Shown: positions 60,501 through 64,000 of the stretch, piece by piece | How the letters are laid out: every line of letters starts with the position of its first letter | Numbering within the stretch: the first letter of the stretch is position 1 | From: Ypsolopha sequella | Taxonomy: Eukaryota > Arthropoda > Insecta > Lepidoptera > Ypsolophidae | Length of the DNA stretch: 64,000 nucleotides | Assembly: GCA_934047225.1 (NCBI GenBank) | Contig: OW203991.1 | Span: 4,216,001-4,280,000, forward strand | Direction of reading: 5' to 3' | Notes under the pieces: model-generated | What the model was told of the DNA's origin: nothing | The model's input: the letters and a program-made list of their open reading frames with translations, nothing else | The model's database searches: none | Program-made: the position numbers and the translations under genes

Positions 60501-60618
60501 GAAGTTTTTGGCGCCGCAGGTTGTTTTAAAGACTTTGGCAGTTTATAATAGAGTATTTCTTCATAAAGGGCTGCACCATGCTAAAATTCAGTCCTGCTCT
60601 AACGCGTTTGTTTTTTAA
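33321..60618 (+). CDS. KIF4: Chromosome-associated kinesin KIF4 (Klp3A orthologue), 20 coding exons, 1,254 aa
   Basis: Plus-end-directed microtubule motor that, in known family members, binds chromosome arms and the central spindle, acting with condensin and PRC1 in chromosome compaction and cytokinesis. Exons: 33321-33570, 34069-34170, 35774-35965, 37961-38120, 38331-38542, 40663-40825, 41390-41909, 42950-43138, 43724-43897, 44459-44662, 46735-46889, 48066-48214, 49563-49693, 51328-51441, 53694-53819, 55506-55709, 57320-57510, 58714-58780, 60071-60120, 60207-60618. All junctions keep phase with no stop over 3,765 nt. Motor about 10-345: Walker A GQTGSGKT 93-100, switch [10 protein letters not shown] 213-221, switch II DLAGSE 247-252. 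Coiled coil about 355-960, basic cluster 964-972, acidic stretch 989-1003, cysteine-rich domain 1054-1085 with nine cysteines, which separates KIF4 from other kinesins. Length fits the family (about 1,200-1,230 aa). Confidence 0.95.
33571..34068 (+). other. KIF4 intron 1
   Basis: Contains a 45-bp fragment of the SINE body at about 33,780-33,825 (ggctcaccacccatca motif) and otherwise unassigned AT-rich sequence. Confidence 0.5.
34069..34170 (+). CDS. KIF4: KIF4 exon 2, P-loop exon (84-117)
   Basis: Carries [16 protein letters not shown], the ATP-binding P-loop. Acceptor attgcag; the donor reads TTAG|GCAAGT, a GC rather than GT donor with otherwise ideal consensus. Using GC is the only choice that keeps frame into exon 3. 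Confidence 0.92.
34171..35773 (+). repeat. KIF4 intron 2: duplicated ~195-bp repeat
   Basis: Segments 34,269-34,462 and 35,088-35,282 are direct repeats (caaagatttcaaaagtaaag ... gatcagtttgctgaccgtag). The first is part of a larger unit whose ends at 34,258 and 34,587 are inverted (ctaataagcaaagatttc). Between them 34,950-35,080 resembles 21,350-21,480. At 35,639-35,649 and 35,737-35,747 an 11-bp direct repeat AGTGACACCTT brackets an 87-bp insertion ending 26 bp before exon 3. Confidence 0.7.
35774..35965 (+). CDS. KIF4: KIF4 exon 3 (118-181)
   Basis: Motor core with [20 protein letters not shown], the conserved kinesin strand and 'YNE/YQE..DLL' region. Phase 1 at both ends. Confidence 0.93.
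35966..37960 (+). repeat. KIF4 intron 3: nested repeats
   Basis: Holds a ggttccgta-type repeat at 36,062-36,475, itself carrying a 125-bp foldback at 36,170-36,294 (ends acagatcgcgccaaacttct); a further fragment at 36,780-36,840; a non-LTR-like repeat at 37,110-37,250; and a LINE fragment (separate entry). Confidence 0.65.
37421..37900 (-). pseudogene. LINE fragment, RNase H / C-terminal region, in KIF4 intron 3
   Basis: Minus-strand frame with [14 protein letters not shown], then [20 protein letters not shown] and HCSA: the conserved tail that follows the RNase H domain in R1/jockey-type non-LTR retrotransposons, with a C-x2-C-x-H-type cluster. Reading further 5' the same frame continues with [13 protein letters not shown] and meets a TGA near 37,835. 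It is antisense to KIF4 and ends only about 60 bp before exon 4. Confidence 0.75.
37961..38120 (+). CDS. KIF4: KIF4 exon 4, switch I (182-234)
   Basis: Contains [16 protein letters not shown], switch I of the kinesin motor. Ends phase 2 at AATAA|GTGAGT. Confidence 0.93.
38331..38542 (+). CDS. KIF4: KIF4 exon 5, switch II (235-305)
   Basis: [20 protein letters not shown] then [13 protein letters not shown] and [11 protein letters not shown]: switch II and microtubule-binding loop 12 / helix alpha-5 region. Intron 4 before it is only 210 bp. Donor GCAAG|GTAACA. Confidence 0.94.
38569..38751. repeat. Inverted repeat next to the exon 5 donor
   Basis: Arms 38,569-38,626 and 38,694-38,751 (gactcggcaccggaccacct ... 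complement), about 80-85 percent paired, starting 26 nt after the exon 5 splice donor. Could be a decayed MITE. Confidence 0.7.
39435..39668. mobile_element. 234-bp TA-flanked foldback
   Basis: Ends CAGTACCAGGCCATTTGAAG / complement; TA on both sides; arms of about 100 bp that also carry caaagccgaag / cttcggctttg. No coding capacity. Confidence 0.85.
40663..40825 (+). CDS. KIF4: KIF4 exon 6 (306-359)
   Basis: [20 protein letters not shown] and [16 protein letters not shown]: the final motor helix and the start of the neck, closely matching the KIF4 subfamily. Phase 1 in, phase 2 out. Confidence 0.94.
40986..41340. mobile_element. 355-bp pogo/Tigger-like MITE in intron 6
   Basis: Ends CAGTACCCTCTCGCTAATCC / complement of ggcggactagcgagagagtactg, TA duplicated on both sides (40,984-40,985, 41,341-41,342). 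Such ends with TA targets are typical of pogo/Tigger elements. It ends 49 bp before exon 7. Confidence 0.83.
41390..41909 (+). CDS. KIF4: KIF4 exon 7 (361-533)
   Basis: Largest exon; begins [15 protein letters not shown] (neck coiled coil) and continues as Glu/Lys/Leu-rich heptads. Ends phase 0. Confidence 0.92.
41910..42949 (+). other. KIF4 intron 7
   Basis: Carries a reverse family A repeat copy at 42,100-42,445 and a TG-rich stretch at 42,590-42,630. Confidence 0.6.
42950..43138 (+). CDS. KIF4: KIF4 exon 8 (534-596)
   Basis: Coiled coil; [20 protein letters not shown] then [19 protein letters not shown]. 63 codons, symmetrical phase 0. Confidence 0.9.
43379..43712 (+). mobile_element. 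tRNA-derived SINE, 5' truncated, abutting exon 9
   Basis: Starts inside the tRNA-like head (ctcaatcttgaggtccgggt) and runs through the complete body to tgtcgtgacgatatatttat. Its end lies about 11 bp before the first base of exon 9, so SINE sequence occupies the place of the branch point. Confidence 0.85.
43724..43897 (+). CDS. KIF4: KIF4 exon 9 (597-654)
   Basis: [20 protein letters not shown] then coiled coil; 58 codons, phase 0. Acceptor ccatgtccag. Confidence 0.9.
43898..44458 (+). other. KIF4 intron 9
   Basis: AT-rich; no repeat of this window recognised apart from short AT-rich runs. Confidence 0.4.
44459..44662 (+). CDS. KIF4: KIF4 exon 10 (655-722)
   Basis: [20 protein letters not shown] and [16 protein letters not shown]: a stretch highly typical of KIF4 coiled coil. 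Phase 0. Confidence 0.93.
44914..45461. mobile_element. ~550-bp foldback, 'CAGGGTGTAATCG' ends, in intron 10
   Basis: Long arms (about 150 bp) beginning CAGGGTGTAATCGTTTAGTG and ending with the complement. TA precedes the left end; the right side reads TG, so the duplication is imperfect. Confidence 0.82.
45792..46052. mobile_element. Foldback MITE with ~75-bp arms (copy 2) in intron 10
   Basis: Second copy of the 7143-7379 family, slightly longer in the centre, TA on both sides. Confidence 0.85.
46262..46669. mobile_element. hAT-type element, 408 bp, in intron 10
   Basis: Ends CAGGCCCGGATCTA / TAGATCCGGGGCTG with an 8-bp near duplication gccactgc / gccactgt. Ends 65 bp before exon 11. No transposase frame. 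Confidence 0.75.
46735..46889 (+). CDS. KIF4: KIF4 exon 11 (723-773)
   Basis: [20 protein letters not shown] then [20 protein letters not shown]; phase 0 in, phase 2 out at TATAG|GTCGGT. Confidence 0.9.
46909..47590. repeat. Intron 11 repeat, interrupted copy
   Basis: 46,909-47,025 and 47,500-47,590 match two adjoining parts of 48,311-48,540 in intron 12 (landmarks tttgatctgacaaattat and aaacacactattttgagtgt). About 450 bp between them (47,040-47,500) is extra and ends in an AATAAA and (TTTGAA)n tail, marking a younger retroposon insertion; its 5' part (atgatcttgctaagtttctt) recurs at 51,608-51,680. Confidence 0.72.
48066..48214 (+). CDS. KIF4: KIF4 exon 12 (775-823)
   Basis: [20 protein letters not shown] then [20 protein letters not shown]; phase 2 in, phase 1 out (CAGG|GTATGT). 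Confidence 0.9.
48311..48540. repeat. Intron 12 repeat, uninterrupted copy
   Basis: Counterpart of the intron 11 repeat, without the 450-bp insertion. Confidence 0.7.
49026..49090 (-). pseudogene. tRNA-like sequence (left arm)
   Basis: D-arm (GCGC-loop-GCGC), anticodon stem CTTGT/ACAAG with loop CTTGATA (anticodon position TGA), and a T-arm with TTCGAAT can be drawn. The short variable loop does not fit a serine tRNA, so it is taken as tRNA-derived repeat rather than a gene. Confidence 0.5.
49340..49408 (+). pseudogene. tRNA-like sequence (right arm)
   Basis: Same cloverleaf; here a 6-7 bp acceptor stem (CCTCGG with CCGGGG) also forms, the loop is ATTGATA, and the T-loop has drifted to CTCGAAT. 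B-box-like element present. Confidence 0.5.
49563..49693 (+). CDS. KIF4: KIF4 exon 13 (824-867)
   Basis: [20 protein letters not shown] then [16 protein letters not shown]; the RxxWDNI...EAKxALK pattern is characteristic of KIF4. Phase 1 in, 0 out. Confidence 0.93.
49694..51327 (+). repeat. KIF4 intron 13 repeats
   Basis: 50,165-50,340 is repeated at 51,715-51,865 in intron 14 (agtgctcgtaaaggcccact). 50,862-51,285 is a family A repeat, directly preceded by a (TTTC)n run at 50,842-50,860. The frame 50,415-50,696 (minus) has no recognisable product. Confidence 0.65.
51328..51441 (+). CDS. KIF4: KIF4 exon 14 (868-905)
   Basis: [20 protein letters not shown], coiled coil; 38 codons, phase 0. 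Confidence 0.88.
51442..53693 (+). repeat. KIF4 intron 14 repeats
   Basis: Includes retroposon fragments at 51,608-51,680, 51,715-51,865 and 52,063-52,115 (gtccagcagtggacgaacta); a tight hairpin at 52,260-52,315 (atttgtgtgggtggacacct / complement); a terminal-inverted-repeat element at 52,988-53,370 with a poly-C tract; and a 19-bp x3 minisatellite at 53,402-53,459. Confidence 0.65.
52988..53370. mobile_element. MITE with 'cacgtg' ends
   Basis: Left end agggaccgtccattaatcac and right end gtggtaaatagacgacccct pair imperfectly. Interior has long C and T runs. Confidence 0.55.
53694..53819 (+). CDS. KIF4: KIF4 exon 15 (906-947)
   Basis: [20 protein letters not shown] then [19 protein letters not shown]; 42 codons, phase 0. 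Less typical of coiled coil than its neighbours. Confidence 0.87.
53820..55505 (+). repeat. KIF4 intron 15 repeats
   Basis: Element at 54,171-54,725 (separate entry), a reverse non-LTR-like repeat at 55,016-55,185, and a sequence at 54,731-54,800 (gccacataccaaaat) related to 63,110-63,180. Confidence 0.6.
54171..54725. mobile_element. ~555-bp element with ~20-bp terminal inverted repeats
   Basis: Starts tagggccactgagtgatggc and ends with gccatcactcagtggctcta. Within it a 'cagtggcgtagctatcgg' motif (54,332) suggests a nested hAT-like end. Confidence 0.68.
55506..55709 (+). CDS. KIF4: KIF4 exon 16, nuclear-signal and acidic region (948-1015)
   Basis: KKAKKRPKK (964-972) is a probable nuclear localisation signal; [18 protein letters not shown] is an acidic tract like the one before the cysteine-rich domain in known KIF4 proteins. 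Phase 0 both ends. Confidence 0.93.
55710..57319 (+). repeat. KIF4 intron 16 repeats
   Basis: Three copies of gtaaacacagatctg-like sequence at 55,970-56,047. A LINE-type 3' end with (ATGG)n tail at 56,994-57,238, about 90 percent like 58,417-58,645 in intron 17. A possible alternative last exon at 56,882-56,950 (see findings). Confidence 0.65.
57320..57510 (+). CDS. KIF4: KIF4 exon 17, cysteine-rich domain (1016-1078)
   Basis: [20 protein letters not shown] followed by GCSTAC: the CxC...C...CxC pattern of the KIF4 cysteine-rich domain, shown in the human protein to bind an iron-sulfur cluster. Splits Arg1079 with exon 18. Confidence 0.95.
57735..58225 (-). pseudogene. LINE fragment (reverse transcriptase C-terminal region) in intron 17
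   Basis: Minus strand reads [37 protein letters not shown], then a long continuation including [20 protein letters not shown]. This is the conserved post-catalytic region of jockey/CR1-like LINEs (R-x-x-L-E-x...VWNP). 5' truncated and antisense to KIF4. Confidence 0.85.
58417..58645 (+). mobile_element. Non-LTR 3' end with (ATGG)n tail, intron 17
   Basis: Starts tgggaccgatggatggcggt, ends gtccagcagtggacgaacta + ggctgatggatggatggatgg. Closely related copy 56,994-57,238. Microsatellite tails of this kind are typical of some RTE-like elements; class is a guess. Confidence 0.65.
58714..58780 (+). CDS. KIF4: KIF4 exon 18 (1080-1101)
   Basis: Completes the cysteine-rich domain: [12 protein letters not shown] with C1080 and C1085. 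Phase 2 in, 0 out. Confidence 0.92.
58810..59125 (+). mobile_element. tRNA-derived SINE in intron 18
   Basis: Best preserved head in the window: tagtggtagaacgctggcct (A-box region) and ggttcgattcccggtc (B-box). Begins 30 bp after exon 18. Confidence 0.85.
59131..59830. mobile_element. Foldback element carrying a nested insertion (intron 18)
   Basis: Ends ttaagagccgtttagtaggc / complement gctaaacagctcttaa. Without the nested 380-bp element (59,201-59,580) it would be about 316 bp, like its relative at 61,193-61,528. Confidence 0.82.
59201..59580. mobile_element. 380-bp foldback with TTAA target duplication, nested
   Basis: Ends GGGGGAACGAGTCGTATCCT / complement, arms of about 150 bp, TTAA on both sides (59,197-59,200, 59,581-59,584). 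TTAA duplication is the hallmark of piggyBac-type elements. The relative at 61,193-61,528 has a single TTAA (61,245-61,248) at the same place, i.e. an unoccupied site. Confidence 0.9.
60071..60120 (+). CDS. KIF4: KIF4 exon 19 (1102-1117)
   Basis: [16 protein letters not shown]; ends AAAAG|GTGAGC, phase 2. Short, assigned on splice sites and frame. Confidence 0.82.
60207..60618 (+). CDS. KIF4: KIF4 exon 20, C-terminal tail (1118-1254)
   Basis: Starts [20 protein letters not shown] and ends ...[12 protein letters not shown] 60,616-60,618. The last ~100 residues are hydrophobic and not obviously like other KIF4 tails; intron 19 is only 86 bp. The reading frame is continuous with exon 19, but a further splice cannot be excluded. 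Confidence 0.78.
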
Positions 60619-60712
60619 TTCTATCCTGCTCTAATCAGGTGCTGTACTCGCAAAACTTCAGTTATTTTGAAATCGTGGCTACATTATGACATTAACTATA
60701 ATTTCTTTATGT

Positions 60713-60718
60713 AATAAA
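60713..60718 (+). terminator. Polyadenylation signal AATAAA of KIF4
   Basis: First canonical AATAAA after the stop codon, 95 nt downstream, followed by a T-rich stretch suited to cleavage and polyadenylation. Confidence 0.65.
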
Positions 60719-61192
60719 GATGGTTTTTTTCTCGTTAGTATCTGCGTGTGTTGGTTTCGTTTCAATCGGTTTTGAAACACGGATACTGAATCGCTTTTTT
60801 CGTGAAATTCTTGCTTTTTTAAAAGTAATTTAAGTAATAGAATATTGAAAGTGTGTTTATTTATAAAGTGAAACTAATAATTGCATTGAGTCACAAAACA
60901 CGCCATATTTTTTTTCAAATTTTTACCATCCACATTGATGGACCTGAATCCAATACAAAACTGATGTTTAGCATTGTGGAGCCCCTTAAATTGCGGACTA
61001 TGCGCTTACTGATGGTCTTTAAGAGGGCGGGTACATACTTGCTCACACCTATATACAAATAATTCAGTTATTATTGCAATACAAATTTTCTTAACTGTTG
61101 GTAAATACTAAGATATACAGTGTGGCAACAAAAGCTGTCGGTTTAGGGAATGTTAAAATATTGATGACTGTAGATTTTACAAAAACCTTTTC

Positions 61193-61528
61193 GCAGTCGG
61201 ATTGTGAAAAATCCGCCTTTTTCTAATTAATCGAAACAGGAAACTTAAATTCAAAATATGCTAAATAGTTATTCAACAAAACCTTATTACCTATGTGTTG
61301 TGTAAAATGTCATCGCAGAACTTCATTAGAATTTTAAAATTCAAATCTTTTAATTTAAAATTTACAGAAACCAATGGAAACTTTGCGATGGCAGCATACA
61401 CAATACATACGAGTAGGTAATAAGGTTTTATGGAATAACTACTGAGCAAATTTTGAATTTAAGTGTTCTGTTACGATTGATTAGAAAAAGGCGGGTTTTT
61501 CACAATCCGGCTGCTAAACCGCTCTTAA
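61193..61528. mobile_element. Foldback element, unoccupied relative of 59,131-59,830
   Basis: Contains the same arms (cggattgtgaaaaatccgcc; ttctaattaatcgaaaca) and interior; its left tip is degraded. Confidence 0.8.
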
Positions 61529-61594
61529 GACACGGTGTAAAAAATAACGGTCTTATTATTAACCCAGTGGATTGATGCTATAAAACTAAAGGTT

Positions 61595-61702
61595 GATTAT
61601 TTTGCTGATTCGATTCGCGGCTGAGGCAAGCAGTGGCGTGCATACTTTTTCCGGAAAAGCAACCATTATTTTGCTGATTCGATTCGCGGCTGAGGCAAAG
61701 GC
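61595..61702. repeat. Direct duplication, ~72-bp period
   Basis: ttttgctgattcgattcgcg occurs twice (about 61,601 and 61,673), each followed by gctgaggcaa. The intervening 'gcagtggcgtgcatac...ggaaaagcaacc' resembles one end of the hAT-type foldback at 26,920. Confidence 0.7.
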
Positions 61703-63151
61703 AAGCAACTTTTCGTTAAACATCGTAGTATGGGTGTTGGAAATATACTACTGTAAGGGCCGCGTAAAACATATTTAATACTAACTTTTGCCAGTGGCTT
61801 CGCCCGCGCTTTCCGGGATAAAAAGTAGCCTATGTCACTCTCCGGCCCAATAGCTTTCTCTATGCAAAAATTCACGTCGATTCGTTGCTCCGTTGCGTGA
61901 AAGAAGGACAAACCGACAAACACACTTTTGCATTTATTATAGTACGGATCACTTGGGTAACATAATTCCTTTTTTGTTTTCAAGGCACAATGAGAAGTAT
62001 CGGTTTTATAGAAACCTATCGGGTATTTGGCACATGTTTAAGAAAAGAGAAACGCTCTAAAATTGACGGAAGCAGTAAGTGCATAGTTCTGCATTGCATT
62101 TGTATGTAAAGTTTGTTCTAAGGGCAGCTGGGAAAACTCATCATACATCAATCTCGCCATACAATCATTATCGCTTGACGCAAATTGCTGCGTTTCGTGG
62201 TACGGGGTCCAGTACAAAATGCGCAAAGGTCATTGACCGATTTTCCAGCTGCCCTAGAAATAGACTTTAGAAGTCATCTAAATCATCCGGTAGTCGTTTA
62301 ATAATCTAATAATCACAATTTGATAGTTTTCGTTGATTTGTGTAAGAATTGATTTCGCTTGTGTCATTGTACGTAACAACAATGTACTGTTTAAGTAGGA
62401 AAGTACCCAAAACTAACTATTATGAAGTAGAGTTGGAAATTTTAGTAATAATTAGTAAAGTATTTTAAACAAACACTCCGGATACAATATTTATTGCTCT
62501 GCAGAACTATGCCTATCATAGAAAAAAACTGGCCTTTGTAAAAAGTTGAGAGATGTCGGCCGTGGGGCACCCATTTGTAACGAAGTTCCCAATGTTTTCC
62601 TTTTCTTTTTGTAACATTAGTGAGGTTTGTAAAGCATGCGTTTGAAATTTAATGCACATTTAGTCTTGGTCTTTATTCTTTATTCTTCATTGTACACACA
62701 CACGGTAATATAAACATAAACAAAATAACAGTAAAAAGATGCACATTGGCGAGCTTATCTCTAAACAGAGATTTCTGACAGCAAAACCATCAATAGGAAA
62801 AAGTAACATAAACGGAGTAATCATACACGTGTACACAGAGAAGAAGAATATACAAAGAATTATACAAGTTTAATAACAAAATAAAAATTTATATCAATAC
62901 TTACTATAAATACAATATATAAAATATTATAAATATACATAGTGTGTAATAAACTACATAAACATAAATATATATAATATCTATCTATTCAGATTGTGAG
63001 AGGTAGTGTTGTGTAATCTTGTACAAACAAAGTAAAAAAAATTGAAAACTATTTGTGTATACAATTTCAAACTCTTGCTTTTTAAACCTCACTTATACTG
63101 AACTATTGGCGTCAAATGCCACATACCAAAATGCTTTTCAATTTTAAATTT

Positions 63152-63362
63152 CTAAACAAGAAACACAAAGTTTAACCTTAAGTTTTTCCTGAACCAAAAT
63201 TTTCGGTTTACTGCACTGATGATTTGGACGGCGGCATAGTAACCGGCCAGTGATGTAACACGACAACGAAAGAGATAGAACGATCTTGTTTTTCTGTGAT
63301 CTACTCCCCGAAGTGCTATATCTAATGGCTTCCTGAATAAATCAGCTCCATTGGCTAGTTTC
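63152..63362 (-). CDS. Possible terminal exon of a convergent gene (70 aa)
   Basis: On the minus strand the sequence ttttgcag at 63,370-63,363 is a good splice acceptor, and from 63,362 one frame stays open for 70 codons: KLANGADLFRKPLDIALRGV, then DHRKTRSFYLFRCRVTSLAG, to TAG at 63,154-63,152. Composition is protein-like and uneven in codon use. I do not recognise the protein. The last ~12 residues overlap sequence similar to a repeat at 54,731-54,800. If real, this gene runs toward KIF4. Confidence 0.35.
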
Positions 63363-64000
63363 CTGCAAAATGATATAATACAAATTTACAAGTTATGACT
63401 TTTTGTGTACCATTGTGCAAGTTTCTTTAAATATATCATATCTTAGATATATAAATATATAAGGTATCTTTGTCATACCTAGAAAATCTTTGTATCTTTG
63501 TAAGTCATAAATCATAAATTTTTATTGCTGAATATGAGTATTTACAATGGTGTTAAAAATAAAAGGCACATACATATTCGACCTTGTCGGTATTGCAAAT
63601 AATTGGAACATGCATGACATTATTATCTATTTACAATTAAATCTAAATAATTTAAATGTCATTTAATATTAAATAAATACTCACTCAAACGTAAAAAATT
63701 AAATCTAGTATCAGTTACAATGTAATGCAAATAAAATAAAATAGTACATAATTAAATAATTTAACAATACAATTAATTCAATAGCTTTACCGTTAGCTTT
63801 TAACTCGTTACATACATTAACATTATATCCTTTTGATGTATCGTAGACTCCAGGACCAAGACAAACCAAACATGGTGTCATGGTACTGAATAATGTTAAA
63901 ATATTGTACTTGTAACTGCAAATAAATAAATAAAATAAATAAATAAAAATGTAGCAAGTACCCAGTTTTAAGTAGGAAGTAAATGAGGGAGATGTTTGCC
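63363..64000. other. Right edge, AT-rich
   Basis: No gene recognised; includes AAAT-type microsatellite at 63,918-63,950. Confidence 0.4.

Larger units (their letters stand above)
60719..63151. other. Region between KIF4 and the right edge
   Basis: Contains the 61,193-61,528 foldback, a direct duplication at 61,595-61,700, a 'gcttcgcccgcgct' dispersed repeat (61,795-61,950, ends attatagtacggatcac), and a small inverted repeat at 62,121-62,255 (agggcagctggg / ccagctgccct). The rest is AT-rich without gene calls. Confidence 0.5.

Noticed and set aside
60307..60618. Separate 103-aa gene
   Set aside because: Same frame as, and contained in, KIF4 exon 20; there is no ATG of its own at its beginning.

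Overview
The window reads as nuclear DNA of an insect, most likely a moth or butterfly. It is AT-rich and intron-rich, its one large gene has the standard arthropod architecture, and the rest is packed with short foldback transposons, a tRNA-derived SINE, LINE 3' fragments and the dispersed 'ggttccgta / accggccaagtg' repeats I associate with Lepidoptera. The order assignment is inference; no species call is possible from sequence alone.

Layout. 1-4.35 kb: an open, uninterrupted Ty3/gypsy-type gag-pol polyprotein on the minus strand. 5.2-6.65 kb: an LTR with a tRNA-Lys-type primer binding site, flanked by inverted 389-bp copies of its own downstream leader. 6.7-18.2 kb: no convincing host gene, but many foldback elements, several with readable target-site duplications. 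18,251-25,353: a 7.1-kb palindrome whose arms mirror each other base for base wherever I compared them (mirrored coordinates sum to 43,604) around a (TA)n core. Each arm carries a broken P-element-like THAP transposase, a truncated LINE 3' end and a second THAP start interrupted by a small TA-flanked element. 25.4-33.3 kb: a SINE, a hAT-type foldback with perfect 8-bp duplication, a 133-bp tandem array and more foldbacks.

33,321-60,618 (+): a complete chromokinesin KIF4 / Klp3A gene reconstructed as 20 coding exons (3,765 nt, 1,254 aa). All junctions keep frame: a full kinesin motor (Walker A, switch I, switch II), a long coiled coil, a basic plus acidic segment, and the cysteine-rich domain typical of KIF4. 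Intron 2 uses a GC donor. The 19 introns are hosts for at least a dozen transposons, one of which (a SINE) ends 11 bp before an exon. A polyadenylation signal lies about 95 nt after the stop.

60.7-64 kb: more repeats and one possible terminal exon of a convergent minus-strand gene. The only host gene I can assign with confidence is KIF4; everything else is mobile DNA or unassigned intergenic sequence.
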